The position numbers and the translations under genes are program-made. The notes below the pieces were generated by a model that searched no databases, was not told the DNA's origin, and saw only the letters and a program-made list of their open reading frames with translations. This document shows positions 11,013 through 22,302 of a stretch of 64,000 nt of DNA, piece after piece. The stretch is from Quercus robur (taxonomy: Eukaryota > Streptophyta > Magnoliopsida > Fagales > Fagaceae), in the NCBI RefSeq assembly GCF_932294415.1, contig NC_065535.1:96690862-96754861 (forward strand). The letters are read 5' to 3'. Within the stretch, counting starts at the first letter, position 1. Every line of letters starts with the position of its first letter.

Positions 11013-13172
11013 TATACTTTCTCATTAAACCACTCAATACCCTATGTCTTTTTAAAAAAGGAAATATAAAAAACAAGACAAAACAAAAAACCAAAAGCCT
11101 TGATTAGCCAAACCAGTCCCAACAGATGGAAAGATGCATCATAGAACAGAGAAGAAAATAAAAAATTGAGCCACACCAAATATAAGGGGCATAACAACAT
11201 ATGAACACATGTATTCACAGTAACTGGCAACTAATCTAAATGCTGGTCAACAACCAAGAAAAAAGGGAAAATAATAGAAAAAAACCAGTAATGATGATGC
11301 TGATGATTAAATAATCAACCCAAAACAGTTTTCCTACACATAAATTCCAGATTTTCATTGGAAATAAATAAATAATAAAAGGCATGTTGTTGGTTAAAAT
11401 AACAACACTCATTATACAAAAATAATAATTCTTGAGATTTCTCAGATAGTTAAGTCACCAATTTAGTATCACACTATTCTTTTTCAGGTTTTAAACGTTA
11501 ACATGCTTCCTCAAATCCTACAAAAGTGAGGAATATGGACTTTTAAGTAATTAAAGGCTATAACCTCAGCAAAGTAGAGGATTTCTCATATGTACCAGAA
11601 GTTTAGAGGCGCTTCACATTTCAAGCATCCACCGACCATCCACTTTTCCATTGTAATTCAATACACTCACTGCTTTGTTTGTTTGGAATTACAATCTCAG
11701 TGATTGTCAAAGCTAGCAAATTGAAACTGGTAGCCCTAAAGGCACAAGTTGTAATCTTCCTATTCACACAATTGTATTGAGAGATCGGGTAAACAAATGC
11801 AAGAACTTGGAAGTTGATTATGTCATATGCCCTCACAAATTCCAAATATGAGTCAAGTTCTTATTTGAACAGACTCAATATTTATGTTGGACCTATTCAG
11901 AGGGCAACGAGGTTTTATAATAATTATAATTTAAAAAGTAAGCTGAGTTCATTGCTTGTTGATCAACTTTCAAAAACATATCCGCAAATGTTACTTCGCA
12001 GTTCAGGTTTCATTCAAGCTAAACTCTTATCTTATAGTTACATCTTTGAGTTCCTGAAGAAAGACCAAAAAACACCAATCGTTTGTAATGAAATTTCCAT
12101 CTATTGATTTCTGTGCAATCCTGTCAGACTTTTCCATTTTACCTCAGAATTAGATTGCCACTCTAGCTCTTTTTCACATGCATTATGTACATGTACAGCT
12201 CAATTCAATCACATATCTGATGCATTATGCGAGAGGATAATTATTATCAATAATGGGAAACCCAAAATGGGATTTGTGTTTACTTACAAACAAAATTACG
12301 TAAACACTTTATTTCTAATAGACTCTGACTGTAAATATTGGATACAGACACACAAAAACATATACACATTCAGCTCAATCAATCATATTCCTAACACATT
12401 CTGCAAATTTGAGGACAACCCATTACCAAAATGGAAAAGCCAAAATGGTTTTTGTTTTTATCACAAAATTCAAAATGAAAATTATTTTTAAGAGACTCTA
12501 ACTGCACATATCATATATACATACAACTCAAGTCAATCACATTCCACAAAATTGAGGATAACCCATTATGAGAAATGTAATACTCCAAAATGGGCTTTGT
12601 GTTTCTCACAAAAATTTCAGATGAGCACTTCATTTTTAACAGACTTTGTCTGCACATAATGTACATAAACACACACAAACATATACAATATAAAACTCAG
12701 TTCAATCAAATTACTAACACATTCTGCAAAATTGAGGACAACCCATTATCAGAAATGGAAAATCCAAAATGGGATTTGTGTTTCACACAGAAATTCACAT
12801 GAAGACTTCATTTTTAAGAGCCTCTGGCTGCATATATTGCTCCAAATTAGAAACAGAGACAAACATTACTTTTATAGATATAATAACCATGTCTATTCAC
12901 ACACATATACATAAAGAGAGAGAAAGAGAGACTGTTTTAAGAGGAGGAAAATATTAAAGAAAGATAAGAGAATGGTACCAATTGAATTCATGGGAGCAAT
13001 CCAGGTGAGGTGGATTGGGAAATTGGGAGTTGCCCTAAAATGCGCTGGGAGGTGATGAAAGCCTTTTTATACTCCCTGCGCACTTTACTATCTGACGCCT
13101 CCTTCCTTTGTTCCCAAACATCTTCCCCCACTTTTTAGGACTCTATAATACGCATGTCCAAACACTTTTCCT

Positions 13173-13220
<48 letters not shown>

Positions 13221-13270
13221 CACAAAGGTTTGGTTGAGGTTTCAAAAAAAAGACGTTACATCCTCAATAT
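11013..13270. promoter_or_regulatory. upstream region of the FRS11-like gene
   Basis: 2.3 kb of A/T-rich sequence lies between the FRS11-like ATG and the solo LTR. It should hold the promoter and leader, but I cannot place a transcription start. It contains a diverged tandem repeat (separate entry), a GA-rich patch at 12915-12935 and a long poly-T at about 13176-13220 next to the LTR insertion. Confidence 0.4.
12255..12840. repeat. four-copy diverged tandem repeat, period about 145-180 bp
   Basis: The word CCAAAATGG followed by TTTGTG or a variant recurs near 12264, 12442, 12586 and 12765. Each copy then has a TTTTTAAGAGACTCT-like segment, a run of ACACACAAACATATAC type, and a closing ACATTCTGCAAAATTGAGGA with AACCCATTA. 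The copies are clearly diverged. A partial copy may extend left to about 12170. Confidence 0.8.
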
Positions 13271-13275
13271 TTTAT

Positions 13276-14082
13276 TGTAAGGACACGATTTGTAACGACC
13301 CGACACGATTTGTAACGACTCAACACGATACTGGGTTCGCACGTAAATAGACCCAAACAATATGATTTATAGAGCGTGGGTGTAAAGAACTAGGCTAACT
13401 TTTGTATAATAAAAAGATTCACCCTTACGTATATTGAAGGCCTAGAGGTGGCACAACAATCGTTTTCTTTGGTAATTGATATAGTTCTTTTTCTCTCTTT
13501 TTGTTCTTTTTCTTTTGTATGTGTTTTTCTTTCTTTCCTTTTCTGTCCCGATCCCCTCTTGCATGTTCTTCTTTCAGTTTATATACTACCCTTTGTGTTC
13601 CATCCTCACCGCACACGTGTAGGTTGGGTTCAGAGGATTTCTTTCTGTCCCATCTAGCACCTCTTGGAACTTCCTATGGGTAGCTGTAAGGCTGCCTCCT
13701 TACTGTTCAGGTATCACCTCCACATTAATGCGACCAGAGAGTTGGTTGAGAGATAATTAATGCGGAGGCAGCTGTAGTTATAGATATTTGTTTGCCTTAT
13801 TTCTTTTACCCTTGGTCTGTTATCCTATCTTTAGTGGTTACATAATTCTGAGGTCTGGTTGCAACAAGACCGCGTCCTGATTGGCCTCGGACGCATACTG
13901 CCGAGGAGTATGGCATCCTCGAACGGATACAGAACTCTACCTTCGTGATATTGACTACCACCCCCCTTCTGCAATTGCCTTGTGACTTGACATGGCCTCC
14001 TCGGACGGATATGCATCCTCAGATGGGCCACAGGCCCAACAATCCTGACCTTAATGGGTCTGTTGATTGACAGACCCCCACA
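13276..14082 (+). mobile_element. solo LTR (family shared with 44111 and 52306)
   Basis: The element begins TGTAAGGACAC and ends GACCCCCACA (TG...CA), and is flanked by the perfect 5-bp target duplication TTTAT at 13271-13275 and 14083-14087. It is 807 bp long. No internal retrotransposon region or second LTR is present, so it is a solo LTR. It shares with its relatives a CT-rich stretch, a TATA-like TTTATATAC near 13578, GTTCAGGTATCAC and CACATTAATGCG, and CCTCGGACGG near the 3' end. Confidence 0.9.
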
Positions 14083-14087
14083 TTTAT

Positions 14088-15781
14088 AATGTCATAAAAA
14101 AATCATAAGTAGTACATTATTATTGGTTCTAATCAATCAGTAACTATCTATCAAAAATATTATGGACATAGCATTTATCTTGAGAGAATTGTGACTGCTT
14201 AGTTTTGTTTTGTATTATTCATCAAAAAAAAAAAGTTTTGTTTTGTATTTATACAAAAAAAAAAAAAAAAAAAAAGATAAATGTTATATCTATAATTTTT
14301 ACAACAAATGCTAAGTAGTAAGTTATTACCATCTAAAATTTGTTGTAAAAATATTGTAATTGTAGCACTTCTCAAACAAAAAATAATAATAATTACGAAT
14401 GAGTTTAATGTAATTTAGGCTAAGGTGGATAACTTAACCAACTATAGTGTTGTATTTAACCAACTGTAGTCATGTAGTGCTGTATTTAAGCTTTGCATTT
14501 TTTTTTTTTTTTTTTTATAATTTAATGGTTACAATAGAATGAGGGGATCTAAACCATAAATTAAGAGGTATCAATTGAGTTACAAGAGTCCTAGTAAACA
14601 CTTTTTTTGTTTTTATATCTTAGAATAATTACATTTTAAACCTATAACTTAGAGATGTAACAAATTAAATTTTGAAATTTCCAAAAAATATTAAATTAAA
14701 GTATTAAACTATGAATTTTTTTTTTCAAAACTTAACAATTTAAGAGTTTTTCTAAGCCATAACAAAAAATTACGATATTCTCAAATTAGTCTACTACCTC
14801 ACACGTGACACGTGAGCTATTAAAAATAAATAAATAAAAGATTATGGTGAGCTCATGTGAGAGTGGGTAGGTTAATTTGGGAATATATATTGTAAGATTG
14901 TGATTTTTTTTTATCCCCAACTTTATTGCAAAATAAACCACGGGTTGTGTTTGGAGTTTAATATAGGCTAAGAGACAAGTTTGAACACTCCCTAAGATAA
15001 CAATTAATTAATTTCTGCATTTATATATAAAGACCTCCAGGGGAGTGCCATTTCATAAGTCCTCTTAAGGGTGATGTAATTTATATTTTTTTTATTATAT
15101 TTAACAATAGAAATAGTTTGATATGTCTTGAGAGCCCATAGTTTTTGGTAACGTATTAGCAAGATATATATATATATATATATATAACAAAAATTTAAAA
15201 GTTAGTTTATTTATTGAAGGCTATTTATAAAATTTTTTTAAAAAAAATTAGAACTTGAGACAAAAAAAAAAAAAAAGACTAAATAAACTAAAAATTTGTG
15301 GCCAAAAAGACATCATATCATTAAAAAAAATCTATAAAATTCATTCTAAATCGTAAAATGAATTCCATTTAAATAGGAACGATCATTTTCTAAAATAAAA
15401 AATAAGAAAAATAAAAAGATTATTTTGTGTGGAGTTTTTTGGGCCTTGGAGTTAGAAGTGGGATTTGCTTGTTATATGCCCGCCCGTTAGATCTTTGTAG
15501 AACGGGAGCCATGTCACACAAAAATTCAGGCCCAAACAAATACTTTTCCAATATTGTTTACATGCTTCTTCTTCTTCTTCTTCTTCTTCTTTGTTAATAA
15601 ATATATATAAATACACAAACATACTTATCAACAAATTATAAATATATATAAATACACAAACATACTTGTCAACAGTAAACAGACTCAACACTCATATGCC
15701 CAAAAAAAAATTTAAAAAAAAATTATCAAGAATTATTATTTGAAATTACAAAATATGACTAAAATTTTATTCTGAATATAA
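14088..15781. other. AT-rich intergenic DNA with microsatellites
   Basis: No gene seen. It holds poly-A and poly-T runs, a (TA)n tract at about 15163-15185 and a (CTT)n tract at about 15565-15590, followed by a short duplicated segment with ATATATATAAATACACAAAC (about 15600 and 15643). Confidence 0.5.
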
Positions 15782-15978
15782 GTGTCTGGAATCTGCTTAT
15801 TTTGTTAAAACTGAAAATTTTTTACTAAAAGTATTATAAATAAAAGTAAAATTTAACTGAAATAGTACAGTAAGACTTATAAATAATACAAAAAAATGTA
15901 ATAAGACCTATAAATAATAGTAAAAATAAGTTGAATAGTAAAATAAATTGAAAAAAAATAAGCAATCAAAACACAATC
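15782..15978. mobile_element. Tourist-like MITE (PIF/Harbinger type), decayed
   Basis: A 197-bp element between TAA duplications at 15779-15781 and 15979-15981. Its interior (TACTAAAAGTATTATAAATA, CATAAATAATA-type words) matches the MITE at 61671-61872. The terminal GTGTCTGGA and CACAATC pair is degraded compared with the better-kept relative. Confidence 0.65.
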
Positions 15979-15981
15979 TAA

Positions 15982-18445
15982 GTATGACACTTTGTTATTA
16001 GAAAATTCTTGTCCTCTTCTTACTTTATGTAAGTTCTTTTACAACTTGTACAAAAACCACTTTTCATATAACTTTCTAAACTTTCAACACGTCGTGAAGT
16101 AGAAGATAGTGGGAAAGTAACAAAAAAAAAAAAAAGTATTCCAACAAAAGATCAAATCAGATAAGCACATATTTTTTTCCTTTTAGTTTGACACTGAAGA
16201 ATAGAACAAAGTGTCATAATCTTGAAATTTCAAAGATTTCTTTGTAGTGGTTTATAAATATAACAAAATTTACGTATAGTTTCTGTTCCTCCACATCTCC
16301 ATTCTATATTGTTCGCTGACTATAGCTGGTTTTAATGATATTCATAGTCTTCTTTCTCAACAAAAAAAAAGTTTAAATATATGGTTATTTCTCAAAAAAA
16401 AAAGATTGTATTAATCAATGAAGAATAAATAATGTTATATTTTTCAAAAATAATTAAATTCAATATATTATATGTTTGAATTTAATTGAAAATTCAATAT
16501 AGTGTGCATAAAAAATTGTATTTTTCCCTAATATCTATTAAAAGGTAGAAAATTTTGGAGATGCCCTTTTCTATAACAAAAGGAAACAAATTGAGTTGCT
16601 CTAGTGGCTTCAACATGGTACCAGCCTGGTTTGGTTGGCTATATCATTGGCATTATAAGTAAATAAACTATTTGACGTATATGCCTCTTGATACCGCAAT
16701 CACGGTCACAAGTCTAATTCGATCATCATATCAAACTGTGAAAAATTGTGTTTGGCATTTTGACTTGGACCCTCCGTTAGTGTGTCATGATGGTTCCAAC
16801 TAAAATGCGATTATGGGTGCCCTGTCATTAACAACTAATACTAGTATTCCTTGACTACTATCATAATATTTGTTGAAGAGTATGTTCTTAGGATAGTTTA
16901 CTAGATCCATTGATTTGATAGGAAAGATAATGGGTAAACTAAGCAATCTTTTAGGTATAGTATATTCGATTTTCTAATTAAATTCACACACATAATTGCA
17001 ATGAAATTAATTATTATTAGAAAAAAAAATGTTTATATTTTATTTATCAATGCAATCGTATGTTTAAATTATATTAGAGAACTTAACGTATTGCATATAA
17101 GAAGGTATACCTCTAAGTTCTAACCGAAAGCAATAATGCTTCTTTATTCATATTGGTGTTTCATATTTATGTCATGCTCAGCCTAAAATGAAAATTAAAG
17201 AAGGCACATACTTGTAGTTGTTGGAAGTAAATGGGTAAGATTGCTAAGATGAAAGTTATATTTTGTGTTTAGTTCTATTCTATGAGTCATAAATAATATC
17301 AGGTTTGTAAAATAGGGGATAAAATTAAATAACATTCTCTAAGTTTAATACCATCCCTAACCAATTTAAATATGTGTTTGAATGGGGTTATTTTCATTTG
17401 CTTATTTTATCTAAAATCTAAATTCTATTTAAAAAAAAAGAAAAAATGAAAGTTTTAAGAAGTTGTACTCATGTAAGTCGAATAAGTCAGGAAATTTAAT
17501 TATCCAAACGTAAATATCAGTAGTATATAGCAAAGAATTTATTTATTTTTGCTGAAGAAGAGCTCATTTTGTGTTGAAATTTCAAAAGCAAGAGAGAAGG
17601 AGGAATGTCATAATTCAGATAATTAAAATAAGGTGACTTGACAAGTTTGCCATAATAATCATGGGTGTTATATACATTTTGTGATATGTTTGATCTAACA
17701 AGTAATCATGGGATGTTATATGTATTTTGTGATATGTTTGATCTAACAAGTAATCATGGGGTGTCATACATATTTTGTGATAAGTTTGATATAACAAGTA
17801 ATCATCTATTATTGGTTTAGGATTTAAAATTATGAGGCCAAAATCGATTTTTGACCACGTCAAATTCTTCAAGCCCGAAAGAGTGTAGCCTAACAAAACA
17901 AAAGAAGCTTTCATGGAGAATAATTGAATCATATGGCTCTGACGTGGGTTATAAATAAAATCTGTTGCCTTGTCTTCAGCGTACAAGTTTGGTTGATTAT
18001 TTATTTATTTTATTGTTTTAGTGAACCTGCGAATTTTATTGAATTAATAAATATATGATTTTATCTTCCTCAATAATGCCATAAAGTCTTCTGCATATAA
18101 AATAAATAGATAAGGATAGAGACTCTAGTAGGCATTATTTATTTATTATATTGTATTTGATCATACGATTCATGCCTGACTCTATGATAACATTAATTTT
18201 ATAATTAGCTTTAATTTATTATAATATCCCTACACATTATCTTGCTCAATAGTGAAATCTAGGGGCTATTTGGTTTTTTGAAAACCGTCACTCATCACTC
18301 CTCGCTCAATTTTCATCACTCATTACTCATCACTTAAAATACTCAAATTCCCTAAACCCCACACATTTGGCACCCATCACTTAGTTATGTTTTCAATCAT
18401 AAAACTAAAAAAATTGGAACCACACACTGACCCAATGTCATAAAA

Positions 18446-18485
<40 letters not shown>

Positions 18486-18816
18486 CTTTTTTTTCTGACT
18501 CTCGTCTTTCTCTGCCTCTCCCCTTCGTTTTTCTCTGCTTTTCTCTTCATTTTTCCCCAATTTTTCTCTGCTTTTATCTTCATCCATGTTAACACATATT
18601 CTAACCATACACTTTGCACACCTTATGACCTGATCCATATATCTTCTATTATTAAAATTGAACTCTACATATCCATTTTTTAATGTTAAAATATTTTTCT
18701 TTTATTTTCTTGATTTTAAGAACTAATAAAACTAAAATTTCAGTGATTTCTCATCCTTTTTATGCCAAATACATGATATCAATTTGTGTAATATAGGATA
18801 CACTCAAAAACATATA
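15982..18816. other. AT-rich intergenic DNA, no gene seen
   Basis: Nothing of coding character apart from a repeat-bearing minus-strand open frame at 17615-17986, treated as a repeat. A (CT)n tract lies at about 18449-18480. A segment from about 18250 with GGGGCTATTTGG and CATCACTCATTACTCATCACTT looks transposon-derived, but I could not find its other end. Confidence 0.45.
17660..17815. repeat. three-copy tandem repeat, period about 57 bp
   Basis: The phrase TTGATCTAACAAGTAATCAT recurs with near identity at intervals of about 57 bp, each copy containing TTTTGTGATA. Because the period is a multiple of three, an overlapping minus-strand frame shows a repeated DYLLDQTYHK peptide. That frame has no family match and is not called as a gene. 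Confidence 0.8.
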
Positions 18817-19155
18817 TTCCCTCCATTCCAATTTGTTTGTTCTCTATTCCATTTTGAAATGTCCCAAAATATTGTCCTGTTTCTCAAAATAAAAGTTATT
18901 AGTTTACTAATGTTTCTATTATACTCTTACTTTATTTTCAAAACTATTTGAAAAGAAAACTAATAAATATTTTTTTAAAAATCAATCTAATTGGGGCACT
19001 TTTTTAGTTGCCTCATTAAAAATAACTTTAAAAAAAAAACTGATAAATTTATTTAAGAGTAGTTTTGTAAATCTATACATTTTTATAAGGTAGACATGAT
19101 AATAAATGATATTCTCTTACTTTTCAAACAGGACAAATAAATTGAGACGAGGGAG
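18817..19155. mobile_element. Stowaway-like MITE (Tc1/mariner type)
   Basis: The left end TTCCCTCCATTCCAATTTG and right end AAATTGAGACGAGGGAG are complementary in the manner of Stowaway ends (CTCCCTC...GAGGGAG). The element is flanked by the dinucleotide TA at 18815-18816 and 19156-19157. It is 339 bp, non-coding and A/T-rich. Confidence 0.85.
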
Positions 19156-19911
19156 TAATATCAAAGAGCCATGTTATATAGACGGAAAAATTGAATAAAA
19201 AATATATACAAATTAATATGATGATGACTTTACGTTAAAGTGAAACTCACATCATGAAACACCTTTTGACATTTACTAATCATGCATATAAACAAACAAC
19301 TACCTCCTCAATGCTCATTTTCAAATTTCAACCTAGTTGGTACGAATAATACACGTGTGGTTAATCTTGTCGATAATCATATATACACTCCTACCATATC
19401 AAAATTTTATTATTTATTGCCCTTGGATATATATATTATAGTATGTTTTGAGTGATCCAATTATCAAAAGTTACAGGATTTGAAAATAATTTTATTATTT
19501 GTTTAGATTTAATAATTTGCTATAATTTTTGGCTTTGATAAAAAGCTTGGTCTAGTATAATATACTTTTATAATTTTATTTTTGTAATTTTAAGTTTTTT
19601 TTTAAGGGGTAAATTTAAGCTTTTGAGCTAACTTAATACTTTTAGAGTAACTTCTTAATTGAAAATAATCACAAGATAAAAATGTTTGTGGGGTATGGTG
19701 GGTAAGGACCAAGATTCAAGTTTTCAGGAGGAAGTTTCACACACATATGCACTTAGATTAAGTTAGAGTAGAAATTCTCTCTTGTATCAAAAAAAAAAAA
19801 AATCACATTAATGCAAAATGCTTACACAAATAAAATTTCAAGTATCAAGTATTACTTGTGGTCATGTTCCTACTAACGTGTGTAGTATTATAATTGTACA
19901 TTTATTTAATA
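19156..19911. other. AT-rich intergenic DNA, no gene seen
   Basis: No open frame or structured element could be supported here. It separates the Stowaway-like MITE from the hAT element at 19920. Confidence 0.45.
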
Positions 19912-19919
19912 CACTCATA

Positions 19920-20810
19920 CAGGGGCGATGCCAAGTACTAATGAGGCCTAGAAATTTTTTTTTTAATATACCTTAAAAAAATTTTGAGTTTTAACTTAAT
20001 ATAGGTCTTTTGACCACCCTAAAAAAACTTAAACACCCTTAATAACAATTGAGCCCTTTAAAAATAAAATTAAACCTCTTCAAAATTTTGGTCCATTGAA
20101 TGTTAAACAAAAAAATTACTACAAGAAATGCAATGTTTATAATATTTTTTGCAATATTTTCATAACAATCCTAAATAGTAGGTTGTTACTGGTAAACAAA
20201 AAAATAATTTCAATGGTAAGTTCAAAATAGAACCAGTAAAAACTTACCATTTAGGTTTTATTGTAAAAGTGTTGCAAAAATATTGTGGACCACTTCTCAA
20301 AAATTGCCCAAACAAACAAATTAGCCTAAAATATCAAATCAAACGTTTAATTGTGATTTTTTAAATTGTGTTTTCAAATGACATATTTTAAAATCACTAT
20401 TTTTTTTTATATAAAAAATGCATACTTTTTAAATAGCTAGTATGTTAGTGTTTGTTATAGTCTTGAGCCGAATTTGTTGAATTTATGTAATATATTTTTT
20501 CAAAAAAATAATGCATTTTGTTTATATTAGTACTTATTTAGAAAATACATTAGTAATTGAATGAGAGATCAGTAATTTCTTAGTTGTGTACATTGAAAAA
20601 AATCTAGCTGATAACATTGATATTGAAATTATCATATCATACAATGATTTCAAAATACGAAAACTTGTGAAAAGAAATTGTAAAATTTTATGTATTTGCA
20701 TATGTTTTTATTTTGTGATGTTAATATATTCAAGTTTTATTATTATTAAATTTTTTTAATTTAATTGTTTTTAATGACCACCATGAAAAGAATTTCTGAA
20801 GCCGTCACTG
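19920..20810. mobile_element. non-autonomous hAT element
   Basis: The ends CAGGGGCGATGCC and GGCTTCAGAA...reading inwards from the right (right end GAAGCCGTCACTG) resemble the common plant hAT terminus CAGTGGCGGA. The flanking 8-mers CACTCATA (19912-19919) and TTCTCATA (20811-20818) match at six of eight positions, consistent with an old target duplication. It is 891 bp with no transposase. Confidence 0.75.
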
Positions 20811-20818
20811 TTCTCATA

Positions 20819-22302
20819 GTAATATTTCCACATAAATTTGAGCAATACCATGGATTCAGTTCATCTACAATTACGTGAGATGACTGAAAATTACTCTCGA
20901 GCTATTGAATATTATAATTATGCCTTATGTGAAGCATACGTTAAGTAAAAATAAATTTAAAAATTAATAATATTTTAAGCTAGTTATGTTGCATTGAAAT
21001 TCATTTTAAATCATCCTCTTAGATTTCTCTCCTGCCTTTTAAATGTTAAAAGGCAAAAAAATTATATTATGAGATGGCATTAAACATCCCTCTCACAACA
21101 TGTGTGGATTTTATATTGTTGTGAGAGAAATGCCTCACGAGATACCTTTTCTTAAAATAGTCATATTTTAGACGAATACTCCCTCCTTCCAATCTTGTAA
21201 TGTACCTGCATTATTATTTTTTTTCCAATATATTGAAAATTGTTCTTAAAAGTGGAAACCAAACACACATAATATAAAAATTATTCTCTAAAAACTAGCT
21301 TCACATTCAATTTTTGAAAATTATTTTCATAAAAACAAAAACCCTCCTACCAAACAAAGTACTTAAATTTTTTTTTAAATAGAACTTAAAGGACCAATTT
21401 GAAATCAAATTTATGTATTTATAGAAACGAAATCAAATTTAAATTAAAGGGTATTGTAACTTTTAATAATTAATAAATAGAAGACACAAATGTTGGCCAA
21501 GCAAAGCGAGTACCAAAAAACTTTAAAACACTCTCGAATCTCTCGCAAATTTTACACTGCCCCCATAATCCTAGTTCCTAACATTTCGCGTGTAACTGGG
21601 AACATTAGTTAATGCGTTTCAAGTCAAGTTCTCTTAACCCGAAGTAAACACAACAAACAAGTAAGAAAAAAAACAGTAACTCTTAAAAAAGAAACACTTT
21701 TTTTTTATTTGGAACACAGTACTAAAAGACAACAGTATCACTTTCTTATCTTATTCTTATCTAACTCTCTCTCTCTCTCTTAAGACCCATAAATCAAAGT
21801 AAAGACTCTAACTTGGAACACAAATTAAACACCAACCAAGATAGTGTTTCTGTCTCTTTCTGTATCTGTATCTGTCTCTGTCTTTTACTGGTTTTCTTGA
21901 CATTTACTTAGGACACGGTTGATTTGCTTTATTTTTATCCTTATTGAATACGGCACCATGTTGACGTTACACCACTGAACCAACTTGTTGAACATCCTCT
22001 GCATTTTCTATTTGCTTAGCTAAAATGGGTTTTAGTTTAAGTAATATAAAAATATGGTTTTTCTTAATTAATACTAAAAGCTAGTACTTATTCTTCTCTG
22101 TTATTATTCTCAATGGTTTTCATTACTTTATAGTTTCCATTCCTTTCTTTACTTTCAAACTTCCCTTCCTTTCCTTTCCTTCCCTTTTGTAATTTCAAAA
22201 GGCGGACTCTTTCTCTCTCTCTCTCTCTCTCTTATTATTCGTATAAACACTTTCTGTGCATGCTTTTGGTTTTCCCAGAAAGCAAAACAGCAAAAGGAGG
22301 AA
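20819..22302 (+). promoter_or_regulatory. intergenic region and presumed promoter of the DUF707 gene
   Basis: A/T-rich sequence with a lone Stowaway-like end (ACTCCCTCCTTCCAATC) near 21179. Close to the gene there are CT microsatellites at about 21765-21780 and 22212-22231, and GTATAAAC at 22241-22248, 55 bp before the proposed ATG. The CT tract is typical of plant leader regions; the exact transcription start cannot be read. Confidence 0.45.

Noticed and set aside
17615-17986. 123-codon minus-strand frame with a repeated DYLLDQTYHK peptide
   Set aside because: The peptide repeat follows from a 57-bp DNA tandem. No family is recognised and the surrounding DNA has no coding character.
18377-18638. 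Lys/Arg/Glu-rich minus-strand frames
   Set aside because: Translation of a (CT)n microsatellite and its flanks.
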